Below, in pieces: positions 24,474 to 37,100 of a DNA stretch of 64,000 bases (its first letter is position 1; each line of letters begins with the position of its first letter). The position numbers and the translations under genes were made by a program. The notes under the pieces are model-generated. The model worked only from the letters and a program-made list of their open reading frames with translations. It was not told the origin of the DNA and searched no databases. Origin of the DNA: Pelodera strongyloides (taxonomy: Eukaryota; Nematoda; Chromadorea; Rhabditida; Rhabditidae); the NCBI GenBank assembly GCA_036852015.1, contig JAANDG010000168.1:124001-188000 (forward strand), in the 5' to 3' direction.

Positions 24474-24812
24474 AGTGGGTGAGTACCCCGGTGGGCGAGT
24501 ACCCTGGTGGGCGAGTACCCTGGTGGGCGACTACCCCGGTGGGCGAGTACCCCGGTGGGCGCGTACCCCATTGGGCGAGTACCTCATTGGGCGAGTACCC
24601 CATTGGGCGAGTACCCCATTGGGCGAGTACCCCATTGGGCGAGTACCCCATTGGGCGAGTACCCCATTGGGCGAGTACCCCAGTGGGCGAGTACCCCATT
24701 GGGCGAGTACCCCAGTGGGCGAGTACCCCAGTGGGCGAGTACCCCAGTGGGCGAGTACCCCAGTGGGCGAGTACCCCATCGGGCGAGTACCCCAGTGGGC
24801 GAGTACCCCAGT
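24474..24812. repeat. 16-bp minisatellite, array 2 (about 21 copies)
   Basis: The unit is GTGGGCGAGTACCCCA with variants ATTGGGCGAGTACCCC and CGGGCGAGTACCCC. The order of variants differs from array 1, so the arrays expanded or shuffled separately after the block duplication. It ends in degenerate GCGCAGTTAGCCAGTA repeats (24828-24865). Confidence 0.95.
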
Positions 24813-25512
24813 GCGCAGTGGGAGAGCGCAGTTAGCCAGTAGCGCAGTTAGCCAGTAGCGCAGTGCTTGTTTCCTCTTGAGCTCACTTTGAATATTATAA
24901 TATTTATAATTAACTGTTGTCCTCTTGTCATGCGGCGTACCTGCGATGGTGTAGCCAGGTTGGTGTGTCAGATTTCGGTTTGTCCTAACTGCTTTATCTT
25001 AAGTATCTTATTGTACATGATTTGTCTATTTTATGCATCTTCGTCCATCGAACTTACGTGTGATTCATGTGGACGTCTACAACTTTGTGTTGGATCATTG
25101 GATTGGACCATGGATCGGATCGAACGGTATGTTTTAAGAAACTTTTGAGCATTCGAACCACTGAACCCTTCGGAATTTACCAAATCTGTTTATTACTCAA
25201 TTTTGGCATTTTGACGATTAGTCCGATTAAGTGTGAGTTTCATTTTAGAATACACATTAGAAACCACTTTCAAAATAAGCACTGCAGTTTCCACTCACAA
25301 CCATGAACTTTTTTCCCTAAATTTTTACCGTGATTTTAGGTAAAAAAATTACGCGATAACAGTAGTAAGAACCGTAGTAAAATCCATAGTAAACAATAAA
25401 GCTTGTAAGAGTTTTTTTAATGTAAAAACAATATTCTTTAGAAGAGCAACAACTAAATGGTAATTGCTCGCAGTTGGTGTTGTACCAATGAGTCGTTGCG
25501 GCAGTCTACAAC

Positions 25513-27060
25513 ATGTCTACAGTAATCTCGGAGGAGGAGGTCATCTTTAACAAGGTATCCCCCTTTAAATGTCGGTTTTTTTAAACTTTGCGAAAACTGA
25601 GTGAGTTGTAGTCAGTTTTCATCTGAGTTGCTAAGAAATGAAAGCAGCTAAGTTAGAATTCGATTAGTACGCAGTTTTCACCTTACACATTTTGCACGAG
25701 GTTTTTGGAAAGGCTAACCAGTGCTTAGTGCTAAACAGTCCGAGCTTGTTGCTAACGGCTGAGCCTTAATATAAACCTGTACTATAACAACTCTTTTTTT
25801 AGCGAATGCACAACAACCAGCTGAACCGATATGGCACAGTGCACCGTGCCTCTCCTACCAAAAGTTCCAATTTTCGGATCGTAGTTTTCTGATCGTGGCC
25901 ACAGATGAGTCGGCCTGTTGGTGCTCCAACTCCTAGCTCAATCAAGGTAAGTAGGAGTAAAAGGCACAATTTGACTTATTAGATTTGCATTGGTGCGTAG
26001 CCAAGTTGTTTGGCAAGGAATTGTGGAGCTAACCATAGGGCTGAGCTTACGGCTAAGCCTAAGCATAAGCCTAAGCCTAAATACAAATACGTAGACACGT
26101 CATTGTATTATCTCCAATTTAGTTCTAAATTCTATGTTATTTTAGGCGATGTTCAACACTCAGCTGATGGTTGGCCGACATGCTAATGGGCGTGGCATTG
26201 GGTTCTCTTCCAATCAGCGCAAGGGGGCGTGACAACTGCGATGAATTGTTGGGTATGTCTAAATGGCCATGGTAAATTGCTGATAACTGCGTGAATGTTA
26301 CGCTGGAAAATTGGAAAAAATTGCATCCCTCTACATTTGAGACGAAGAATCAGCTGGGGTCACAAAAATAGGGCTCATTTGAAATGGGTCTGACCCTTAA
26401 AAATCATTTTCGCCGTTGATCTATACATTCGAATCGTGTATTAGAATCGTGTTCTTTCATCCCATATTTTGTACGAGTTTTTGGAAAGAAAGGAAACCAT
26501 AAGTCCGAGCTTACTACTACTATGCGGCTGAGCCTAAATATAAACCTTAACTGTAAATTATAACTTTAATTTTAGGGGATGTACACCGCCGAGCTGATCC
26601 AATATTGTGCACCACACTGCACCGTGGGGAAGGAACTGTATCCCCTTCGTAAGGTAGCTTGCGTCCGACATCCGACAACGTCGTTCGAATTCACAGTGCA
26701 ATCAGGGTGAGGTCCAGCAAAAACAAAAGTATTTTCGGCTAGCCTATTACATAGCATAAAACACCCCGCCAAAGCGGACGATCACCTCCCTACCTGTAAT
26801 GCATTGTATGCAAATTAGTCTAAATGACCTCCCGATCCCTTATGCATTTTCATCTCTCGTTTTCATTTTGCATAATCGCTGAGTTCGACTTCGACTTAGG
26901 ACTGAAAAGTACAACTCTTTAATTTTAGGTGATGTACAACATGGAGCAAAGTGCACGTGAGGAGGAACGTAATCTCTTCGGAAAGATTCAAGTCTCTGAT
27001 TGTAGTTTGCGTGACTCAGATGCGTCGTCCTTCGGTGTCCCAACTTTTCGCTTAATCAAG
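25513..27060 (+). pseudogene. Exon-like array: start exon plus four related exon units
   Basis: A good first exon at 25513-25554 reads MSTVISEEEVIFNK and is followed by GTATCC. Four units then follow T-rich acceptors at about 25802, 26146, 26577 and 26929. Each starts (C/G)GATG-like and has AACAxxCAGCTGA or similar. The last, 26929-27060, is fully open in phase 0 (44 codons, VMYNMEQSAREEERNLFGKI and on) and ends AAG before GTAAGA. The first is broken by a TGA and a frameshift. Two end in T(C)AATCAAGGTAAG donors. This looks like tandem exon duplication with decay; whether the first and last exons are still used is unknown. The piece MSRPVGAPTPS in unit 1 faintly resembles MNRPFEAPLGM in exon 2 of the MATH-BTB gene. 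Confidence 0.45.
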
Positions 27061-27149
27061 GTAAGAAGGAGCAAAAACTTTTGACTTTTTAGCGTTATAT
27101 CAGAGGTACTAGGGGTCTGGGAAGAAATGGAGGAGGAAACCGTAATGGC

Positions 27150-27368
27150 CTGTCCATGTTTGCGATCGCACTTGCGAAAGTGACAAATGCTTGTCCATGT
27201 TCACGCCATTTTACATTTTACACGCATATGGTTCTGCAGCGAAGGTGCATCTATTTGAAATAGATCCGTACTAGCTTCAAAATCGCTGCGGCACCATGTC
27301 ATTTACATTGACTCAAACATGGACAGGCATTTGACATTTTCGCATGTGAGAATCGCATACATGGATAC
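27150..27368. mobile_element. Palindromic MITE, TGTCCATGTTTGCGAT ends
   Basis: TGTCCATGTTTGCGATCGCA on the left is mirrored by GAATCGCATACATGGATA on the right. ACAAATGCTTGTCCATGTT is mirrored by AACATGGACAGGCATTTG. The centre is about 100 bases of non-coding sequence. Confidence 0.75.
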
Positions 27369-28359
27369 CCCATAAATCTGAGCTTACGGTTAAGTGGCTG
27401 AGCCTAAATATGAACAACCATAGGCATGTCATTGTTACCTCCAAATTTGATGTAAATTGTACCTAATTATGCCATCTTATTTTTATTTAGTATCTTAGTT
27501 TAGTATTTATTTAGGGAACGTACGGTACCTAAGGCTCATGGTGAATCGCAGAGTCAACCGATGGTTAATGGAACCGGTCCATGTATAGTCCCGGTATAGA
27601 TGTATGAGCTGGCCCACCTGCGCTGCTCAAGGTCATGATCAAGGCCCTGTGTAATGCGTCCCACCCCTACATTGATTATGTGATGTTGTTATTGATTTGT
27701 TTGATGTGCAGCTTCCCCAAAATAAAGGTTCCAATGGGAAGCTGGCACGTCAGCGCACCAGAAACAGTGCTGCCGGGGTGTTTATTGATTGAATTGTTGT
27801 TATTATTGATTGACCGTGATTGTCGGTCTGTGGATCGCGACCATTTTGTGCGATGTCACCGGTGTCAGTACCATTTTATGCTTACGGTATGTCTGGGCCT
27901 GGTTTTTACACAGTTCTCGAAAGTATACTTCCTGTGTACTTTTATGCTTCGTGTTCCAAGGTGATTGATTCAAGTTATGGTTCATGCGTTCATGGACCCC
28001 AATCATGACTACAGTGGGCGACATGTTTTAGAGGGTATTATGCGAAAGCTAACGTAAGCACCATGTTATGTGTTGAAAACCGTTCTATCCGTCTTTATAT
28101 TGATTGAACAAATGCCCCACCCCCACGCCACACAAGTTTTCTGATTAGTCCAAGAATTTGGGTGGGTGCAGGATTCCGAAGTAAAAAGAGCTCGAAATAC
28201 CGTACACTAAGTTTCTGACGACAACGGAATCAAACTTACCCTCTGTGAGAGGAGCATCATAAGTTGCACGTCATCTAGTGGTAATCTATTGAGAACACTG
28301 TCACGAATTGAGTCGCTGAAATTATAGTTTTATTGATCAGTTTACTTTATTCCTTTTCG

Positions 28360-28428
28360 GGAGGTTCTCTGGGAGATTTCGTTCCTGGGGAGGCCAGAGA
28401 GGGCTCCCTGCGTGTTGGTGATTATTAG
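28360..28428. mobile_element. Half copy of the GGGAGGGCTCCCTG(C/T)GTGTTGGTGA MITE
   Basis: GGGGAGGCCAGAGAGGGCTC, then CCTGCGTGTTGGTGATTAT, matches the right half of the complete element at 51373-51509. The left half is not recognisable. Confidence 0.6.
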
Positions 28429-28536
28429 ACGTGAAGTAGCTATCTGACACGGTCTGACACGGTCAACTATATTTCGAAGTAATTACTAAATATGGATGTA
28501 GGTTATTAGTATTACAACGTAGGATACCGCGACTAA

Positions 28537-28848
28537 ATGTACGAATTTCTCTGGAGAAAACAATCTGAGGAACCCCCGACCCAATCTACCATTAATGGGA
28601 CCAAGTCACCGCTGAATATCCCCTTTTGTAAATTCATTCCATCTCTGAATCGTGCATCTTGTTACCTATGCTTACTTCTGTTATGCGGACTTGTTGTCAT
28701 TGTTATATGTTATTGGAATAAATATGCTGTAGGGACCGCAGAACTGACGACGTCAACCGATTACCTGCTGCTGCGAGTAATCGGTTGGCAAGACTATGAG
28801 TTTGGTCATACGTTGGCCAGAATAAGTCCTATCAGCCTTACCACCTGA
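28537..28848 (+). CDS. Hypothetical small membrane protein, uncertain
   Basis: A single open frame of 103 codons starting MYEFLWRKQSEEPPTQ. A hydrophobic stretch at about residues 44-62 (CYLCLLLLCGLVVIVICYW) could be a transmembrane helix, and the rest is polar. An AATAAA lies at about 29034. There is no acceptor directly before the ATG and no recognisable family. It may be a chance frame; I include it because it is the longest unexplained frame between 25.5 and 31 kb that is not repetitive. Confidence 0.25.
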   Translation: MYEFLWRKQSEEPPTQSTINGTKSPLNIPFCKFIPSLNRASCYLCLLLLCGLVVIVICYWNKYAVGTAELTTSTDYLLLRVIGWQDYEFGHTLARISPISLTT

Positions 28849-29149
28849 AATAACATACTGTAAGTAGTAGTAGTGGCTAGTGATTAATGTATTTTCATGC
28901 TTTGATATGTTGTTTCTTTGTTGATGAAATAGTAAATCAGCTGTTGTTCAGTTTGAGTGTGTGTTCATTCTTGATCAACACCTCCAGCAGGAGGGTCGTA
29001 GTGTATTTTATATGATGTAGTTTTACTTAGTTTAATAAAGAATACTTTATATATTATTTTGTAGCGCATTAGTTAAATTAGGAAGTTAGACAGATGCGTA
29101 AACATCTTCCTGGATTTACAATACTTAATGAGCACCAGTGTTATAAAGT

Positions 29150-29420
29150 ATACATTGTGGAGAAGTGAGAAGTGTCAGCTAATTTTAATTTTGGACCTGG
29201 GACCCAAGTGGGTCCCAATTGGCTCAAAATTGAATATGAACCACTTTTTTGGATCCAGCATCATCGCAAACATGTTGTGGAGAAGTTTCAGCGAATTTTA
29301 TAATTTTGGACCTGGGACATAAGGGGGCCTTAACGGGCCCCAACGGCGCTGAGACCCACAATGAACCACTTTTTCGGACTCAGCATCATCGCTAACCTAT
29401 TAGGGAGGAGTTTTAGAAAA
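29150..29420. repeat. Direct repeat of about 120 bp, two copies
   Basis: GTGGAGAAGT, ATTTTGGACCTGGGAC and ATGAACCACTTTTT(T/C)GGA, with CAGCATCATCGC, recur in the same order about 120 bases apart. The copies are diverged and non-coding. Confidence 0.7.
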
Positions 29421-30784
29421 TTTCAGAAAAAAATTATTGGGGTTGCACAAGTTCAATAGTACCAAAATTTCTTTGCAACTCTGAGTGACACGTTTAGTAG
29501 TTTACTTCCAAGTGTGTGGGTTGAACAGAAAGCTCAAAAAGAGCTCTGACGTATTTTTTGAAATGAAATTTCACGATTGCATTAGCTTTCTTATAGCAAA
29601 ATAACGAACTTTATGCTGATTGTTTTTTTTAGGCATCTGAAAATATACAGACGTAAGCGGACTTCGTTTCTCTCCACAGTTCCAGAGCCTTTTCGAACTT
29701 TCCTCCAAAATGGTGTGCTCTACCTTTCAAAAGTTTCAAATTTTTCAAAGTTTCAAATATTTGCAAAACTATGTAAAGCAGGCCAAGATATAACACTTGT
29801 ATGATACACTACAGTACTAGTACCTAATCGACTACAGTACCAATGGCTACGTTATATCTACATTGGTTTCTCTTTTATTCATCATATTATTTGATGCACA
29901 CCTCGGTGTTATTTAATAAATAAATAAATAAATAAAAAGTAGTCGAATTCTGCACACAAATATTGCATTATTTAAGCTAGAATTGTATATTACCATTTCG
30001 GTTTCATTTGGATTTGTGCCTGGCTGTGTATTTAACTCATGTTTCCAGAAGGTCCCTCTATCCTGAGCGCTTTATACACTGCTGGGAAAGTTCCTGCACT
30101 ATATTGGCGGAGAAACTCGCTCAATGGGAAAGGGAACAAAATCGTTAGGACTTTCGACGTGGTCATGGAATCTGTACCTAGTACATCTTTTCGTCATTGC
30201 TCTCTTATTATATATGCTTACAAAAAACTACAATAAACATTTCCACGTATAATTTACCTATACATGCATATATCGCATAGAAATCTATTGGATAAGACAT
30301 CTAAACAAGCTGTACATCCAAAACTCTGACCTTCAGTAGTAACTCAAAGCAGAAGTCATTATTTGGACACGAACTATATGACAGTTTTTTTTTTATGTTT
30401 ATGGAAAACATTTGACGTCCCGTAGCGATAGTCTTTCCGGGGACTCGGGAAAGTTCATTTTTCTTGTGATATCTTAGATACAGCGTACCGAAAAATAGTG
30501 AAAAGTGTAACATAGTGGAAATATAAACTATTTTGATACATAACAGAGAGAGACTGGAAGTAGATTATAGATGTATTTTATTCTATTAAGTTGTTAGGTA
30601 TTGATTCTCTTATTATGAGAAGTGCACACTCTGCATTTCGAGTTCATTCCAGACCGTATGTTTCATGTGGATGAAACAAAATTTTTTGGGGTCGGCCCCC
30701 CACTCTGAAGTTCACTCGACGGTCAAACTACAAAAATTTCCTATTACGAATACGAATTATTATCAGTACTAAGCGTAGTGGGAC

Positions 30785-30875
30785 GCGGACTGCAGACCGC
30801 AGACCGCAGACCCCGGACCGCAAACCGCGGACCGCAGACCGCAGACCGCAGACCCCGCAGACCGCAGGACCGCGT
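30785..30875. repeat. GACCGCA heptamer repeat
   Basis: About twelve imperfect copies of GACCGCA(G/A) or GACC(C/G)CG(G/C), making a GC-rich island in AT-rich DNA. Confidence 0.85.
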
Positions 30876-31197
30876 TTTATACCCTTCCCTGTTACCGTAC
30901 CGCTTACCGGAGCACAGATGACCCCTGGTGTTGCAGACATACAGAGTATGCCGCGCGCGGCGACCGCCGCGGTCCAATTCGCCGCAGGATTTTCCGCCTC
31001 GAAATTTATTATTTATTTCCTAATTAAGTTGCTTTGTTATGATTCCTTTGTTTTATAATTACTGCCCTTGTATCCTGAAGCTGTTTTATTTGCCTAGTTG
31101 CGCTTTTGGACGAGTGGGTGCATCGTCTATGCTTTATTTTCATTTTTTCTCCGTTCGTTCATTTTCACTCATTGCATCTGTCTTCAGTTGACTGGTT

Positions 31198-34100
31198 ATG
31201 GAGCGAGACCCTGAATCGGGAATTGTAGCCGGAGCAGACGAAGGCGAAAATCAACAAAGTGGAGTTAGAGCGGCAGGACAAGTTAGTTTTGCCTTTATTT
31301 TATAGGGCGCTTTGTTTTGCCCATAGTCAACGCTGCTCTGTTATTGCTTTTGACATTGGCATCCTTGTATTCGAGGTCGACATATCCTTCTTCTAAGCAT
31401 CTCACCTTGGGATACACGTACCTGTATTCGTCCTTAAAGGTCTTCCGAACATGGCCATTTTTATTTATTGGACCATATTAATAAAAACCGTTGCGTTTGC
31501 AGTGAGTATGAAATTATTTTCTCGGCGTCTATGTCCGTTTGTATCACCTTTGAATTTAGTACAATTGGTCCTTAGTTTAAAGCGAATATGTAGGCACTCA
31601 AAATGAGCAAAAAAAAAGCGAAACTAGCGTTTCCATACCAGACGTTAATTTAAATAGGCGAATGAATATGTAAATACGAAATTGGAATGCTCTGCATCTT
31701 GAATCTTGCTATTTGCCGATTTAAACTGAAATTTATTCAATCGGACCCAAATTTATGCAAGGGTTCCGAATTAGCGTTTACTATGAAAAAGGCGAGCTTT
31801 GTAATTGATTTTCTTTTAAGTGGGTAATTGTAGACAACTTTTGTTATTGTTTCCTTAATGGGCAACACGCATTATATTAATACAGCTTAACTTCAAAAAG
31901 GGCCTACATATTCCCTTTAAAGGGTGCTACTGCCGTTTTTTTGCTGTGATAGTTGATAGTCGACCTCTTTATTTGTCTTTACCGTGCATTTCCCCCAACC
32001 TGAATGTCTCCGCTTTATAAGAAATTCAGTCCTTCTCCAGGCGGATGCCAATGTGTGTATTGAATGAAATGCTTCGATAATAAATGCAACATTATAAGGT
32101 TTCGGCCGCAAGATAAAAAGACAACCTCTATTTAAATACCAAAAAATCAGTTTATATTCTTTCCAATTAGTCTAGGGATTCCGTATCCCGCCATATTTGC
32201 TTCCTATCAAAAATTCACCATATATTGTTGTTTTCGAATTGTTTTGGCGTTTGTGCCTGTGCGTTACAATGTTACAAACTAGTACTAAAAGTTCCCCAAC
32301 ATAAAGCGCATCACATGTACAATGTACCCTTTTAGATTGTTGAATTAGAGATAAAACTAAGGCTTGTATCTTTAAAGCGAAGTACCGGCCGGTTTTTGAA
32401 ATGCATTGCGCACACCTGCTTTCATATGCAGCATATGCAAATGTGGAAAAACTAAAATAAAAACTAGACCCCAATTAGACGCCACGTTGCACAAATGCAG
32501 AGGAATGCATGACCCGAACTGTGAACTGTTCTTGCAATAGGCATGTTTTCCTCTGTACTTCAATTTTACGGTGTCAGGCCTATGTCTAACTGATCTGTGA
32601 TTTGATTGACTGTTTCATTTGTTCGTGATTAGATCTGTAACTGGAAATCATCAAATTTCTCTATTGATAAATGATTGTTTAACTGCGCACCCCTTTCCCC
32701 CTTTCGCCTCTCCTCTGTATATTTGCGCAAGCAGCGTTATTTCGCGCTTGAAATTAGGTCATTTCGAATTTCAATCCAAGGTGGACAGACTTTGTAAATA
32801 AAGTGATTTAACCACTTCGCTATTCAAAAATTCAAATTTGAGAAGTTTTTATTTTATTTTCCTAATTCTAAACATACATCTTTATTCTTGATTCTTGGTA
32901 TTTGGTAATGAGGTCAACTTCAGTTCAACCGTTCTACCAATGTTAAGTTAATGAACCCTAAATCCGAAAATCGTTCAATACCATTGATTATCAGCTATCA
33001 GCCTTCGATTCTTGGAACGCTGACCTTTTCTAAATGTTAATTCCTGTCCCTTTGTGGCCTTGCTCCTGCTTGTTCTTGACGATTACAATTAAACGAAAAT
33101 GCCGATAGATTAGATTAAGATGACATGTGTGGTTTCCCAGATAATCTCCCTTTATAAGGTTTCCTACTAAATAACATCGATTGGTTTTGGGGATTATCTT
33201 TTTAAATTTTTTTCGGAATTAGTATGTTGCAGACTTGGCAGATGTAGCACGAAAGCAAGGTCTTGTGCGTGTCGGTAGTTCAATGTTTATTGTTCCAATT
33301 TCCAATGTCATCTTGATCTTTTGTGTTATTTGTGTATTAACTTCTTTATTCATAGGAAGAACAAGGCAGTTCAAGTTCATAGAAATGAGAGATTAACACA
33401 TCATTGGTTGTTAGCTACGAAATTATGAACATTTAAGCCAGAGGTAAAGATCTCTATCCTAACTCTAACTTCATTCACAACTGTGACTTCATTCATAACT
33501 CATTCTTTCTGTCTGAACGCTGAACGAGTGAACGTTATTTTTATTTATTGCATTATTCATCCGTCCTCACCACATTAATGTCAAATATCACAGTCACTGT
33601 ATCTGTCACGCCTTTTTTTAGAACACATAACACATTTTATTTCGATAAGACGGTTTATTGGCCCTTTTTAGTTCTGAGGCTTGAATTCAACTTATTTTCA
33701 CAGTCCTCCTTATTTTCTGACTTTGCTTATCTTCTTTTGATTTCGTGTTGCTTTCTAGTTTTCTTACTTACCACTGTCAAAGTTTTATTCAACTTTTTTA
33801 TTTATCAATTTTTCACTTTTTAAGTGAGTTTAAATTTGAACATAGATAGATCAATGTTAATTTACTATACTGTATGCTACAACTGCAACGAAGTAGTTTA
33901 TATGAATCGAGTTTTCGTCCTCATTCCTTTCGTGTCGATTCACTTATTGTTAGCTATAGTTGAGTTGAAGCTAGAACTATGGTTACTATGGCCTATGGCC
34001 AAGTTAGTTTTAATTCTTTAATATAAATGAACATTGTTTGTGTACGTTTGTACGTAAGAGTGCTACACGAAACTTGCGAAAGATCTTTTCGGCCTTGTGC

Positions 34101-37100
34101 TGTTTGGTATTCAACTAAACCATTCCTTTCTTTAGGGTGGTGCACGGTATATGAACCGACCATTCGAGGCTCCATTGGGAATGCCAAAACGGCTATTTGC
34201 AGGTACTTTTTTTTTTATTTTTGTGTGTTTGCTTGTGTGTTATATACTTATTCATTTATGTACTTGTTCTCGTTGAAATGAAATTTATGGGCCGTAGTTG
34301 TATCATGGCATAAAAGTGATAAAAGTGAACCGGGTTATATCAACCGAACCATGGCATGTCATTGTTTAATATAATATTGTCACATTGTGCATTGGGGGGC
34401 AAACTCGCAGAGAGTGCAAAGTGTAAGTACGTAGCCAAGTTGTCTTGTGAGTTGTGAGAGATGACGTTTGAGTGAGAGACTGCTATTATAAGTACATACC
34501 ATTGTTGTTCGGTGTTTGTTTTATTTTTGTGGAATTTGTATTGTTCGGTGTTTGTTTGCTAGTTTTTGTTTTTGTGGAATTTGTATCCATCATGTTATTT
34601 GTATTGTATTCATCGTTCACTTTCAGGTTCTCCGTGTTCCGGATCCGGATCAGCTTTACCCTCACAACGAAATTCTTCAACGGGGACATCTCCAACTCAA
34701 CACTCCGGAGCACAAAGCTCCTATGCGTCGGCCTCCAACTCACATAATGGAAATAATATGAGGTTTGTTGTTTGTAGTTTGTACTTGAATCTGCGGATAA
34801 TTACGTTTGCTCGTGCTCTTGCTCTCTCTCTCTCTCTCACTCTCAAACATTGTGTGCGTTTAATGGTTTAATTAATTGAACACTGCATGGATAGTGGTCA
34901 TAGTAAGAGTGAATAACCTTGGCCACGTTGGGTGGGTCTGAAAAATGGGGGTGTTTTTCTGCCTTTTTTCTGTATTTGGTATGTTTTTATGTAAATCCCA
35001 ACGATTAGTGTTGCACAGTGTGGTTATTTATGGGCATAACTGATGATGTTTTGGATAGTGTATTCTAATTCAAGCCACAGCCACAAGAACACCACCTTTG
35101 CACTCTTGCTCGCTACTTTTTTGCTTCTTGACGTTCTTGAACACGTACACGTGATACCTCCCGATAATTCTTTCCGAATAAACTATTCAATATTTAATAA
35201 AAATGGTTCCCCAAAGGAAACGTCCTAGACCTTGTTATCCTCCTGTACATGTAGGACACAGGTTTGTGTTTCTGACGCTCCGTGACATGCGTGGTTTTGG
35301 GTGTCATTGTGCCATATTACGGACTACAAACACTGGATAAGTATGGTAATTATTCCCAGATACAGGATTCGAGAGTTCTACCAGTTTCCAGATATATATT
35401 TTTCTCCTCAAAATTTCCGAAGCGAAGAATTACCAGGCCATGATAGTATGGGGTGGGTGATGCTTTATGGGGTAAATCGAGGGTATAAAGTGTAAAGCAA
35501 GAAAGCTTTATTTACTGCTTTAGGCCTTCATCCAGCGATTGCGCCTCCGAGTACTCCCGGGTTTCGTGTGATGATTCAAATGCAGGATTACTGTATGAGA
35601 GTGGTGGGTAGTTTATTTATAATAAAGCTTCATTGATTACATAAGTAACATATAATCAAAGGCACCTTATATTGTTGATGTATTGATTTGCTTTACGATA
35701 TACTGTAGACATAAAAAGGTCATTTTGGAGGAAAAACTCTTTCTGATTTTATGTGGGTGCCATTGGCCGCTGCTTGTATTGATTTTTCATTTTAGTAGAA
35801 TCGAAACTAGAGGGATCGATCAAACTAAACATTCCGAATCTGTCCACCCTTCGAGCGAAAGTAAACACATCCTATCACTGCATTGCGAATCTACCATGGT
35901 GAGTATTTTCTCCTTTTTTTTAACATTATTTTACGGTTACCGTTTTTACGGTTGCTACTTATGTTGCCTGTGCATGGTACCGTGTTTCCAAAGCACACAA
36001 TGGTGACGTTCCCAAAATATTGCAGAATTGCAGGGTATTTTTTTTAGTTTCTTTTGTGTATCGTTATTCGTTCTTATTGACGCATTGGCCGTTGTTTCTA
36101 TTTAGATGAGTTGTTATGATGGTTTTTTTTATTAGAAGCATGTTTGAGTTTGTTCCGGGTGAAGTTTCGAATTTTACGGCGTCAAAAAAGGTTAGGGGGA
36201 ATACGTGATTTCATCTCTAATAGAGCTGAATTTTCAATTATTTCAGGAGGCTGGCTGCTAAGACGGAGTGCACGAAACGTACCTCTCACGTCAAATTCTT
36301 CTCTGTTTATATTGACTGCAATCCGGAGAGTGAGAGTACTCTGTGGAGTTGTGATGCGCTGGTGAGCATTATGATATTAATTTTATTTGAGTAGATTTTA
36401 ATTTCTTCATTATATTTGAGTATATTTCAATTTCTTTATTCCTTACTTCACATTATACGATTTGTTCTTCGCGTTGCGAGTGCGATAATGATGCAGGGGT
36501 AAGCGTTGGAGCGTGAAAACACGCACGCACCACCTCCGGAAGCAATTCGAAATTAATATATTTGACCGAAACATGGTGTTTTATTAAAACTGTATATCAC
36601 CAAGCTAAAGAAAACACCTCCATTTACGCACGGAATTTATACCCTGAATGGTGTGTGCCTGCGATAATGATGTGATAATGATGAAAGACGAAACCTTTGC
36701 GCCGTTAGATGGGCATGTCAACCTTTTTTGTGGTTTCAGGTTGAGTTCCGACTCCTGTCACACAAGCCTGATGTGCCCGATTTCTCGCGACAATTCAACA
36801 ACAAATTTAACTTTAATTCAAATAATTGGGGATTCCCGTCGTTTATGGAATGGACGGAGATATTGAATCCGGAAAAGGTGTGATTTTCTCGCTATTTTTG
36901 AGTTTTTATGATTTCAATACTTCGAAGTTTATTTATGCAAGGGCACCAGACCGACTGTCTGGTGACCGTCATCTATTGCGCAAAATGTAACTTGCGAGCA
37001 ACTGTTGATGACTCTATTAGAACTTAGAAACTTCAAAGTTTTGTTCTTTAGTATATCGAAGAAAATTGTGCAAAAGAACAAAATTTGGACATCTTCAACT

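Larger units (their letters stand above)
20871..25310 (+). pseudogene. Tandemly duplicated two-exon block, probably decayed
   Basis: Four exon-like units each follow a T-rich acceptor ending TTTTAGG(T/A)T(T/C)GATGA, at about 20871, 21590, 22845 and 23750. Units 1 and 3 encode related charged peptides ending LKDKKR. Units 2 and 4 encode EHE(E/K)EHEYQDDVELK and similar. A 16-bp minisatellite follows unit 2 and again unit 4. Downstream sequences (GTCATGCGGCGTACCTGC, CGGTTTGTCCTAACTGCTTT, TTCGTCCATCGAAC) also recur in order, so the whole block of about 2-2.7 kb is tandemly duplicated. Stops interrupt every unit near the acceptor (for example CTTTGA in unit 1, GTCTTGA in unit 2). It could be a remnant gene or a family of exons translated in another frame. 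I recognise no domain. Confidence 0.5.
27369..31197. other. Intergenic stretch before the MATH-BTB gene
   Basis: No recognised gene. It holds one membrane-type open frame (28537-28848), a two-copy direct repeat (29150-29420), an AAAT run (29915-29935) and a GACCGCA repeat (30785-30875). The right edge carries a possible trans-splice acceptor GTCTTCAG ten bases before the MATH-BTB start. Confidence 0.5.

Noticed and set aside
24457..24858. Open frames of 75-133 codons on both strands with EYP(I/S)GRVP-type repeats, also at 21869-22231
   Set aside because: They are translations of the stop-free 16-bp minisatellite, open in several frames at once.
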